Below, piece by piece: positions 45,980 to 53,513 of a stretch of 60,884 nt of DNA. The first letter of the stretch is position 1, and each line of letters begins with the position of its first letter. A program made the position numbers and the translations under genes. Under the pieces are notes generated by a model. It had not been told where the DNA came from. It made no database searches and saw nothing but the letters and a program-made list of their open reading frames with translations. Origin of the DNA: Lachnospiraceae bacterium (GTDB lineage Bacteria; Bacillota; Clostridia; Lachnospirales; Lachnospiraceae); NCBI GenBank assembly GCA_017552715.1, contig JAFZOW010000123.1, positions 1-60,884 on the forward strand. The letters run 5' to 3'.

Positions 45980-46666
45980 ATGAAAGAAGAGAAAAAATAC
46001 GGCTTCTACGGATGGGAGACAGCAGACGTTAAGGATAAGAACGGACTTACGCCCCGGGATTATTATGATCTTCTGTCGGGAGCCTGGTCGGCGGAGACCT
46101 GTGCACCCCGGATGCGGGATGAATGGACCCGGCAGAACAAAACACTGGGCCAGTGCTCCGTTACAGCCTTTCTGATCCAGGATCAGTTCGGCGGAAAAGT
46201 ATACGGAGTGAAGCTGGATGACGGGAATTTTCACTGCTTCAATGAAGTGGACGGAGTCGTTTTCGATCTGACCAGCGAACAGTTCGGCTCGGAGAAGCTG
46301 GATTATACCGACTGCCCCGAGCAGTTCAGGGAGATCCATTTCAAGAAGACGGAGAAGCTGCGCAGATATGAATTGCTGAAGGAGAATCTGGCGAAGGAGT
46401 TCTTCAAGCGTGAGGCGGATGCGAAGATACGGCTGCTTTTTATCGCACGCGTTCTTTTGTGGGTCGTGGCGCTTACGGCAACGGGCATCTGGATGTATTA
46501 TTCCGTAAAGCTTCATATGGACGGGATATTTGATCCTTACGAATATGCCTCGCATCTGCGGCCGGTGCTGTACGGAGGCCTGATCATTTCCATTGCGTCG
46601 GTGGGTGTCAGCTTTGCTCTGTACGCACAGAGCAGGAAGCTTAAAAGAAAGAAACGCCTGATATGA
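45980..46666 (+). CDS. YunG-like domain protein with two C-terminal membrane spans
   Basis: A 228-residue protein. Residues 30-120 contain TLGQCSVTAFLIQDQFGG, FHCFNEVDGVVFDLTSEQFG, which I match to the YunG family. The spaced Cys, His and Asp (GQC, FHC, FDLT) could form a papain-like triad; this is inference. Residues 150-170 and 190-215 are membrane spans, with a basic C-terminus. Normal YunG proteins lack membrane anchors, so the fusion is unusual. AGAGGAAGAG precedes the ATG. Confidence 0.6.
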   Translation: MKEEKKYGFYGWETADVKDKNGLTPRDYYDLLSGAWSAETCAPRMRDEWTRQNKTLGQCSVTAFLIQDQFGGKVYGVKLDDGNFHCFNEVDGVVFDLTSEQFGSEKLDYTDCPEQFREIHFKKTEKLRRYELLKENLAKEFFKREADAKIRLLFIARVLLWVVALTATGIWMYYSVKLHMDGIFDPYEYASHLRPVLYGGLIISIASVGVSFALYAQSRKLKRKKRLI

Positions 46667-46733
46667 GCCGGCAGCTTCGGGATCGGCAGCATGTCTGCCG
46701 GTAAGGTCTGGGATCCCACTTATTATATTGCCC

Positions 46734-46762
46734 TTGAATTCTTCCGGCAAATGGGATAGACT
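46734..46762 (+). promoter_or_regulatory. Promoter of the DUF1538/PII pair
   Basis: TTGAAT (46734-46739), 17-nt spacer, TAGACT (46757-46762). The predicted start near 46769 is about 30 nt before the ATG. Confidence 0.72.
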
Positions 46763-46797
46763 TAACGGGCTGAGGATAAAATGCGGAGAAGACAGAC

Positions 46798-48330
46798 ATG
46801 AGGCAGTATAATCACAAACTAAGGGAAAAGCTTAAAGAGGCCATCAGCTCGGTGCTGCCGATCGTAGCCATAGTGATGGGGATCTGCCTCCTGTTCATAC
46901 CGGTTTCGGCAGGCATCCTGCTCACTTTTCTGGGAGGCGGCGTGCTGCTGATCCTGGGGATGATGCTCTTTACCCTGGGGGCAGAGGCGGCCATTGCTCC
47001 CATGGGCAGTTATGTGGGGAGCTATATGACCCGTTCCCGCAAGGTTTTTGTGATCCTGGTGCTGGGCTTCTTTCTGGGCCTGATCATCACGGTTTCGGAA
47101 CCGGATCTGCAGGTGCTGGCGGAACTGGTCCCCACCATACCCAATATGACGCTGATCCTGGCGGTGGCACTGGGAGTGGCCCTGTTTCTGGTCATGGCAC
47201 TTCTGCGCATGCTTCTCAGAGTAAAACTGCGCTTTCTCTTTTTTGTTTTCTATCTGGCGATCTTCATTTGCGCGGCGTTTGTACCGGCAGACTTTCTGGC
47301 GGTGGCTTTTGATTCCGGCGGTGTGACCACGGGGCCCATGACGGTGCCCTTCATCATGGCTATGGGTGCCGGCGTAGCGGCCCTGCGAAGCGACCGGCAT
47401 GCCGCGGATGATTCCTTCGGGCTGGTGTCCCTTTGTTCCATCGGGCCGGTGCTGGCGGTGATGATCCTGGGGATCATCTTCCCTACGGGAGATACACAGA
47501 CGGAAACGGCAGCCATGAGCGGGGTGGAGGACAGCCGCGAGCTTTTTACTATCTTCCTGGAGGGTATACCCCATTATCTGAAGGAGATCGCGGTTGCATT
47601 GCTTCCACTCTTACTGTTCATGCTGGCATTTCAGTTCATCGTACTGAAGCTGAACAGGAAGAAGCTGAAAAAGATCGCCATGGGACTGCTTTATACCTAT
47701 GTGGGGCTGGTGCTTTTCCTGACCGGTGCCAATGTGGGCTTCATGCCTGCCGGAAGGCTGCTGGGACAGCTGCTGGCCGGTGGAAGTGTTCCTTACTGGC
47801 TGATCCCCGTGGGCATGCTCATGGGATACTTCATCGTTAAGGCGGAGCCGGCAGTGTATGTGCTGAACAAGCAGGTAGAGGAGATGACCGACGGAAATAT
47901 CTCGGCAGCTGCCATGGGAAGGGCTCTTTCCTGGGGGGTGGCCGTTTCCATCGGCCTGTCCATGTTGCGTGTGCTTACGGGTATCCCTATCCTCTATTTT
48001 GTCTTGCCGGGCTATATCCTGGCTATCGCGGCCAGCTTTTTCGTGCCGCCCATGTATACCGCCATTGCCTTTGACTCGGGTGGCGTGGCCAGCGGACCCA
48101 TGACTGCTGCCTTTCTGGTGCCTCTGGCACAGGGGGCCTGTGAGGCCGTGGGAGGCAATATCGTTACGGATGCTTTTGGAGTGGTAGCCATGGTGGCCAT
48201 GACACCCCTGATCGCCATACAGCTTATGGGGATCGTGGCCGAGAGGCGGAGAAAACGCCGTATGCGCGAGATGTTCATGCGCCTGAAGGAATTTGAGGAG
48301 TTGGATGATGATGCCATCATCCTTCTGTAA
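46798..48330 (+). CDS. DUF1538-family membrane transporter-like protein
   Basis: A 510-residue polytopic protein built of two similar halves. Each half contains the same motif, FDSGGVTTGPMT (D172) and FDSGGVASGPMT (D426), an internal duplication like that of many inverted-repeat transporters. No substrate is known for DUF1538. The gene is immediately followed by a PII-type regulator, a pairing seen for ammonium and bicarbonate transporters. The basic N-terminus and C-terminal RRRKRRMREMF suggest cytoplasmic ends. Confidence 0.86.
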   Translation: MRQYNHKLREKLKEAISSVLPIVAIVMGICLLFIPVSAGILLTFLGGGVLLILGMMLFTLGAEAAIAPMGSYVGSYMTRSRKVFVILVLGFFLGLIITVSEPDLQVLAELVPTIPNMTLILAVALGVALFLVMALLRMLLRVKLRFLFFVFYLAIFICAAFVPADFLAVAFDSGGVTTGPMTVPFIMAMGAGVAALRSDRHAADDSFGLVSLCSIGPVLAVMILGIIFPTGDTQTETAAMSGVEDSRELFTIFLEGIPHYLKEIAVALLPLLLFMLAFQFIVLKLNRKKLKKIAMGLLYTYVGLVLFLTGANVGFMPAGRLLGQLLAGGSVPYWLIPVGMLMGYFIVKAEPAVYVLNKQVEEMTDGNISAAAMGRALSWGVAVSIGLSMLRVLTGIPILYFVLPGYILAIAASFFVPPMYTAIAFDSGGVASGPMTAAFLVPLAQGACEAVGGNIVTDAFGVVAMVAMTPLIAIQLMGIVAERRRKRRMREMFMRLKEFEELDDDAIILL

Positions 48331-48342
48331 GGAGTCAGATCC

Positions 48343-49026
48343 ATGAGTGATGTGAGTTTCATGTTCACCATAACAGACCGGGACCGGGTAGAGCAGTTTT
48401 CAAAGCTGTACAGGGAGCACGGGGTGGAGATCGGTTTCGTCAGTTACGGTCACGGTACCGCTGCTTCCGAGATCCTGGATACCTTCGGGCTGGAGGATGC
48501 GGAAAAGGCCCTGCTGATGAGTGTGATCCTGCAGGACAGCTTCCCGGCCATCAGAAAAGATCTGGAGCAGCGCTATCATATCGATGTTCCCGGTACCGGA
48601 GTGGTCTTTACGGTGCCCATGAGCAGCATCGGTGGGAAGCGGCAGCTGAGTATACTGCTGGGAAGGCAGCGTTATATACCGAAAGAGGAAAGCGAAATGA
48701 AAAATACGGAGAATGAACTGATCATCGTGATCGCCAACCGGGGCTATACCGAAGGCATCATGGATGCGGCCCGAAGTGCGGGGGTTCGCGGAGGTACGGT
48801 GCTGCATGCCAAGGGAACCGCCATGCAGGGGAAGGAAAAATTCCTGGGCTTCGTGCTGGCGGAGGAGAAGGAGATGATCATCATGGTGGTCAAGACTGCT
48901 TCCAGAGAGGGAGTCATGCGTGCCATCATGGACCAGAGTGAGGTGAAGGCAGCTCAGGCGGTCTGCTTTTCACTGCCGGTGAGCGCCACTGCCGGTATGC
49001 GCCTGGCGGATCCGACGGAGGAATAG
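48343..49026 (+). CDS. Double-domain PII-like signalling protein
   Basis: A 227-residue protein containing two PII-like domains in tandem: residues about 1-112 (HGVEIGFVSYGHGTAASEIL, degenerate T-loop) and 118-220 (MKNTENELIIVIANRGYTEGI, then GVRGGTVLHAKGTAMQG). The second half keeps the GGTxxHAKG-like loop and FLGFVLAEEKEMIIMVV, typical of PII; the first is more divergent. Ordinary PII proteins trimerise from single domains of about 112 residues, so a tandem chain changes the oligomer plan. Twelve bases after DUF1538; likely controls it. Confidence 0.84.
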   Translation: MSDVSFMFTITDRDRVEQFSKLYREHGVEIGFVSYGHGTAASEILDTFGLEDAEKALLMSVILQDSFPAIRKDLEQRYHIDVPGTGVVFTVPMSSIGGKRQLSILLGRQRYIPKEESEMKNTENELIIVIANRGYTEGIMDAARSAGVRGGTVLHAKGTAMQGKEKFLGFVLAEEKEMIIMVVKTASREGVMRAIMDQSEVKAAQAVCFSLPVSATAGMRLADPTEE

Positions 49027-49049
49027 CCCTAAGTGCAGTAAAAAAGTTC

Positions 49050-49078
49050 TTGCATTTGGCGGCGGACTGTGATAAACT
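49050..49078 (+). promoter_or_regulatory. Promoter of secG-smpB
   Basis: TTGCAT (49050-49055), 17-nt spacer, TAAACT (49073-49078), the same TGATAAACTTT -10 context as the asd promoter. Confidence 0.8.
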
Positions 49079-49109
49079 TTCATGTGTTTGACGATCAGGG
49101 AGGTTTGTT

Positions 49110-49340
49110 ATGCGTACTTTTTTAACGATACTGTTCATACTGGTGTGCATTGCACTTTGTGTAATCGTACTTATGCAGAAGGGGCGTGATTCAGGCATCA
49201 GCGGCCTGACAGGCGGTTCCTCCGATACCTACTGGAGCAAGAACAAGGCTCGTTCCCGTGAGGGGATGATGATCCTGCTTACCAGAGTACTTTCGGTAGT
49301 GGCGATCCTGCTGGCGGCAGTCCTGAACATTCAATTTTAA
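49110..49340 (+). CDS. secG: Preprotein translocase subunit SecG
   Basis: A 76-residue protein with two membrane spans (about 3-21 and 54-73) and a cytoplasmic loop with QKGRDSGISGLTGGSSDTYW, which matches the conserved SecG loop. It assists SecYE-dependent secretion. GGGAGG precedes the ATG. The rnr gene that often separates secG from smpB is absent; a terminator lies between them. Confidence 0.92.
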   Translation: MRTFLTILFILVCIALCVIVLMQKGRDSGISGLTGGSSDTYWSKNKARSREGMMILLTRVLSVVAILLAAVLNIQF

Positions 49341-49356
49341 GCGACTGGTTTTTTCT

Positions 49357-49388
49357 GCCCCTCTGCTTTACAGAGGGGCGTTTTTTTA
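49357..49388 (+). terminator. Intrinsic terminator after secG
   Basis: GCCCCTCTG (49357-49365) pairs with CAGAGGGGC (49371-49379), loop CTTTA, followed by a tract of eight T. Confidence 0.94.
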
Positions 49389-49430
49389 TAGCTGACCCGG
49401 ATCCGGGGAGCTGAACCAAGGAGAATCAAG

Positions 49431-49895
49431 ATGAAAAAAGACGGGATCAAGCTGGTAGCCAATAATAAAAAGGCTTATCATGATTACTTCATCATAGAGA
49501 AATATGAGGCCGGACTGGAGCTGAAGGGAACGGAGGTGAAGAGCCTGCGTCAGGGAAAGTGCAGCATCAAGGAGGCCTATGTCCATATCGATGCGGGGGA
49601 GGCCTTTGTGGAAGGCATGAACATCAGCCCTTATGAACAGGGGAATATCTTTAACCGGGATCCTCTGCGCCGGCGTAAGCTTCTGCTGCACAAGGCCGAG
49701 ATCAACAAGCTGCTGGGGGATGCATCGGAAAAGGGTTTTACCATCATGCCTCTTCAGGTCTACTTCAAGGACGGGCGGGCCAAGCTGGAGATCGGTCTGG
49801 CCAAAGGTAAGAAGAACTATGATAAGAGGGAATCCATTGCCAAGAAGGATCTGAAACGGGAGTTGGAGAGAGAGTTCAAGGTAAAGAACCTGTAA
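49431..49895 (+). CDS. smpB: SsrA-binding protein SmpB
   Basis: A 154-residue partner of tmRNA in ribosome rescue. The OB-fold core shows KKAYHDYFIIEKYEAGLELKG and TEVKSLRQGKCSIKEAY; the C-terminal tail that enters the mRNA channel is GLAKGKKNYDKRESIAKKDLKRE. Length is normal. AAGGAG is nine bases before the ATG. The ssrA gene lies 5.5 kb downstream rather than adjacent, with three unrelated genes and a repeat element in between. Confidence 0.96.
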   Translation: MKKDGIKLVANNKKAYHDYFIIEKYEAGLELKGTEVKSLRQGKCSIKEAYVHIDAGEAFVEGMNISPYEQGNIFNRDPLRRRKLLLHKAEINKLLGDASEKGFTIMPLQVYFKDGRAKLEIGLAKGKKNYDKRESIAKKDLKRELEREFKVKNL

Positions 49896-49912
49896 GGATA
49901 AGGCGAGACGCT

Positions 49913-52291
49913 ATGGAATGGAAATATGATGCTTTTATAAGCTATCGTCATTGTGAACCGGACAGTTTTGTGGCCGAAAAGCTGCAGAAGATGCTGGAAG
50001 AGTTTAAGATCTCGGGCAGTCTGGCTAAAAAACTGGGCCTTGGCAGAAGAGGATTGGAGAGGGTTTTCCGGGACGAAGCGGAGCTTCCGCTTTCGGACAA
50101 TCTCTCGGATTCCATTACGGCAGCTCTGGAGTCCTCCGAGTTTCTGATCGTGATCTGCTCTCCGAGGCTGCATGAGTCGTTATGGTGCAGAAGAGAGCTG
50201 GAGACCTTTTTAAAACTCCGGGACAGGAAGCATGTGCTTCTGGTGCTTGCGGAAGGGGAGCCTTCCGAATCCTTTCCGGAGGTCCTTACCTACGAAGAAC
50301 TGCTTCTTCCGGATGAGAATGGGAATGAAGTAAAGGTCCGTGTGGAACGGGAGCCTCTGGCTGCCGATTGCCGCGCTTCGGACAATAAGCACAGGCTGAA
50401 GGCCATGGAAAATGCGGTGCTGCGGCTCTGTGCGGCGATCTTTCATGTAAACTATGACGATCTGAAGCAGAGGCACAGGGAGCAGCAGTTCCGAAAAAGG
50501 ATGATCCGTGTAAGTCTGGTCACTGTCGTAGCTCTGATCTTTGCCCTGACCTGTCTTGTCTTTACAGTACAGATACGGCGGCAGAACGAGATTATCCGGG
50601 ACAGGTTCGCGGGCTCCATGGCCGTGGTATCGGAGGAACTGCTTGCAAGAGGGCAGCGGATGAATGCACTCTATGCCGCGCGATCCGTTCTTCCGGAACA
50701 TGAAACCCAGGGGTATAATGCCGAGGCGTATAAGGCTTTGGTGAAAGCGCTGGCTCCCTATGAGACGAAGGAAGTGTATTTCCCGGAACAGTGCCTGAAG
50801 TCCCCGGTAAATATTTCGGGCTTTTCCCTTTCTCCGGACGGGAAGCTTGCGGAAGTATACGGTGTGGAATTCGGTTTTGTTCTGGATACGGAATCCGGGG
50901 AGGAGCTTTATCGTTATCCCATTTCCGTTGCCACCGTATTGACGGATGATGCACTGATATTGCTTGATAATGACGGCAGTATGAAACGCAGGGATATCCG
51001 CAGCGGAGCGGAGACCTGGATGGCGGAAGGGATCTGCAATATTTTTGCCTCTCCTTCCGGGAATCGTATCCTTGCGGATGATTCGGAGGGAATACGGGTC
51101 TGGGATGGAGATGAAGAGATCTTTTCCCTGAAGTATTCTGATCTGGATATGGATGTGGAGGAGCCGTTCTGCAATGATGCGAGTTTTTCGGCGGACGGGG
51201 AGCATGTGGCGGTTTCGGTGGCTTCGGACTTTGAGACGTGGATCCTGCAGTTTTCGCTTACGGACGGGAAGCCGGAACTGAGCCTGGAGATCTCTGCGGG
51301 CGATATGCCGATCTTTGCCACGGATGGGGATACGCTGTATTATTACAGTGAGAATGAGGACCCGTTGAATTCGGGGGAGAGCGGCGTACTGCAGGCATAT
51401 GAGGTTCCCAGCGGGAAGTTACGCGCCGAGAAAGAGGTGGGAGGTTCGGACTTTTATTATATGCTGACTTCCGATCAGGGGATACTGTTGTTCTCATATC
51501 GTCTGGCATATATGTATGATCCGGATCTTGTTCTGGTTTCATCCCTTGGGGGATATATGGATGCGGTCTGTACCTTTCCTAACGAATACGGCTTCGGGCT
51601 TCTGGACGGAAGGGGCGATCTGTTCTTCTGTGAACCCGGGATGGATTACAGGGCTGAGTGGATGCTGTACGGGCATAACAGTCAGCAGAGTGTCAGTAAT
51701 GCATTGTATCGTGACGGGAAGATTTATATCAGCTTCATGGACAGCAAGCTCCTGGCGGTCTATTCCATGCGGGAGCCGGCGGGATCTGTCGGAGAAGAAG
51801 AACTGGAAGAATTCGGCGAACTGTTTGATTCGGCGGAAACGATGCCGGAGACGGACGGACTGGAGGGGATCGAAGATATAGATGTGTTATGGGCGGCCGC
51901 TTCGGATGACGGAAAGTATATCGTAGTAAGCGCGTATGACGGTGCCAACTATGTTTATAATGTATCGGATGGCTCGAAAGTCCGTCTGTTTTATGATGCC
52001 GACTTTTTCCTCTGGGATCTGAGCTTCCCTTATCTGGAAGAAGCACAGGTTTATATCCTGAATAACAGGGTCTTTGACAAAGATTTCCGTATGATATCGG
52101 AGATCCCGGACGGAACCATTGTCGCGAAGGGGAAGGACGGCAGGAGCGTTGCATTTTCTTCCGCCACGGAAGTGGACCGGTACGATCTTTATACGATCAT
52201 ACCTTATGATGAGATGATCGAACGGGTAGACGAACTGCTGGGAGATTATGTCCCGGATACGGAAACCCTTCAGAAGTATAATATGGAATGA
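49913..52291 (+). CDS. TIR-domain membrane protein with beta-propeller-like C-terminus
   Basis: A 792-residue protein. TIR domain, residues 1-115: KYDAFISYRHCEPD, RDEAELPLSDNL, FLIVICSPRLHESLWC and E95 in WCRRE, the position of the catalytic Glu of TIR NADases. A linker follows, then a membrane span (about 199-221) flanked by basic residues (FRKRMIRV). The rest (about 260-780) has repeated strand-rich units with WD40-like character (SPDGKLAEVYG, SADGEHVAVS, SDDGKYIVVS). By charge, the TIR end is cytoplasmic and the propeller outside. Could be a surface-sensing, TIR-signalling or defence protein; unproven. Confidence 0.82.
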   Translation: MEWKYDAFISYRHCEPDSFVAEKLQKMLEEFKISGSLAKKLGLGRRGLERVFRDEAELPLSDNLSDSITAALESSEFLIVICSPRLHESLWCRRELETFLKLRDRKHVLLVLAEGEPSESFPEVLTYEELLLPDENGNEVKVRVEREPLAADCRASDNKHRLKAMENAVLRLCAAIFHVNYDDLKQRHREQQFRKRMIRVSLVTVVALIFALTCLVFTVQIRRQNEIIRDRFAGSMAVVSEELLARGQRMNALYAARSVLPEHETQGYNAEAYKALVKALAPYETKEVYFPEQCLKSPVNISGFSLSPDGKLAEVYGVEFGFVLDTESGEELYRYPISVATVLTDDALILLDNDGSMKRRDIRSGAETWMAEGICNIFASPSGNRILADDSEGIRVWDGDEEIFSLKYSDLDMDVEEPFCNDASFSADGEHVAVSVASDFETWILQFSLTDGKPELSLEISAGDMPIFATDGDTLYYYSENEDPLNSGESGVLQAYEVPSGKLRAEKEVGGSDFYYMLTSDQGILLFSYRLAYMYDPDLVLVSSLGGYMDAVCTFPNEYGFGLLDGRGDLFFCEPGMDYRAEWMLYGHNSQQSVSNALYRDGKIYISFMDSKLLAVYSMREPAGSVGEEELEEFGELFDSAETMPETDGLEGIEDIDVLWAAASDDGKYIVVSAYDGANYVYNVSDGSKVRLFYDADFFLWDLSFPYLEEAQVYILNNRVFDKDFRMISEIPDGTIVAKGKDGRSVAFSSATEVDRYDLYTIIPYDEMIERVDELLGDYVPDTETLQKYNME

Positions 52292-52295
52292 TGCA

Positions 52296-52513
52296 GGGGT
52301 TCCAAGGTCATGAGACGATCATGCTTGCATGAATCGTCTTATGACTTTGGAACCCCCACGAACATGAGCAAGTAGCGGAATGCCTGTTTTACAGGCATTC
52401 TGTGGATTGCGAATGTTCGTAGGGTGCCGTGTGCCAGTGGCACACGTCTGGCACCGACCGGAGCGGAGCGAAGATGCGGGAGTGCGCAGCGCGGAGCGAT
52501 CCGTGAGCATCAT
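52296..52513 (+). repeat. Structured intergenic element, copy 2
   Basis: Begins five bases after the TIR gene stop. Stem I: GGGGTTCCAA (52296-52305) with TTGGAACCCC (52347-52356), extended by GTCAT/ATGAC and AGACGAT/ATCGTCT; loop block TCATGCTTGCATGAA (52319-52333). Stem II: CGAACAT...ATGTTCG (52359-52419) enclosing GAATGCCTG/CAGGCATTC with a GA/GA mismatch. Stem III: GGTGCC/GGCACC (52422-52454) with GTGTGCC/GGCACAC. It ends with GCATCAT (52507-52513) after an extra 50 nt of G-rich sequence. The 25-nt core 52359-52383 is identical to copy 1; the other stems differ but remain paired. Confidence 0.75.
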
Positions 52514-52573
52514 TTCAGTTCAACATTCAACATACCTCAACACCATACCATCGGACATAAGGGGGAACGGCAT

Positions 52574-53500
52574 ATGTTTTATCTCATCAGAGACCGTCTG
52601 ACAGACTGCAGGGAAAAGGATCTTCGCAAATGTATTAAGGCCGGAGAGCAGTATGTGGCGGTGCTTACCTCGGAGGAATGGGCAAAGCATAAAGAACATT
52701 TCGAGATGGGGATCGACCTGGAACTGAACCCTTCCGAGATCCACGGAACAAAGCTGGAGGTAAACTTTGATTCCCTTACCGGGAGTTTTTCCATACCGGA
52801 CCGGGGGGACCTGTCGGCAGAGGATCAGAAGTTTGCCTTTGCCATGGATGAAAAAGGTGTGGTGTTCATTGATGATTCCGATACGGCGGCCGGACTCATC
52901 GAAAAGATACGTGTTGGAAAATACTGGCGTTTTCCCAGTCTGGAGCGTTTTCTTTATGATTTCCTGGAAATGATCGTCCGTGAGGATCTGCTCCTGATGG
53001 AAGCTTATGAACGGGAGCTGGATCTGACGGAAAAAGAGATCCTGGCGGGGACGGACAGCGAATGCCTTAAAAAGATCAACCTTGTCCGCGGAGACGTGAG
53101 AGAGCTGCGTATCAATTATGAACAGCTCATCGATCTGGGGCAGGAACTGGAAGAAAACGAGAACGACTTCTTTAAGGAGGAAAACCTCCGTTATTTCCAT
53201 TTATTCTTAAACCGTATGGCCCGTCTGTATGATGTGGCCAATTCCCTGCGTGATTATACCGTGCAGCTCAGCGATCTGTATAAATCCCAGATCGATATGA
53301 AGCAGAACCGTATCATGACCGTTCTGACGGTGGTAACGGCTATCTTCATGCCCCTTACCCTGATCGTGGGCTGGTACGGGATGAACTTTGACTACATGCC
53401 GGAGCTGAAGTGGCGCTATGGGTATCCGGGGGTCATGGTGCTCAGCCTTGTGATCGTGCTGCTGAGCCTCATATTCTTCCGGAAGAAGAAGTGGCTGTAG
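52574..53500 (+). CDS. corA: CorA-family magnesium/divalent cation transporter
   Basis: A 308-residue channel protein with a cytoplasmic domain, long stalk helix and two C-terminal membrane spans joined by the GMN motif (YGMN, G269-M270-N271). The sequence before it (QNRIMTVLTVVTAIFMPLTLIVGWYG) is typical. GGGGGA precedes the ATG at 52574; the frame open from 52424 runs through the structured element. Ion choice (Mg, Co or Zn efflux) cannot be settled from sequence. Confidence 0.93.
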   Translation: MFYLIRDRLTDCREKDLRKCIKAGEQYVAVLTSEEWAKHKEHFEMGIDLELNPSEIHGTKLEVNFDSLTGSFSIPDRGDLSAEDQKFAFAMDEKGVVFIDDSDTAAGLIEKIRVGKYWRFPSLERFLYDFLEMIVREDLLLMEAYERELDLTEKEILAGTDSECLKKINLVRGDVRELRINYEQLIDLGQELEENENDFFKEENLRYFHLFLNRMARLYDVANSLRDYTVQLSDLYKSQIDMKQNRIMTVLTVVTAIFMPLTLIVGWYGMNFDYMPELKWRYGYPGVMVLSLVIVLLSLIFFRKKKWL

Positions 53501-53513
53501 GAGCGGTGAAGCC

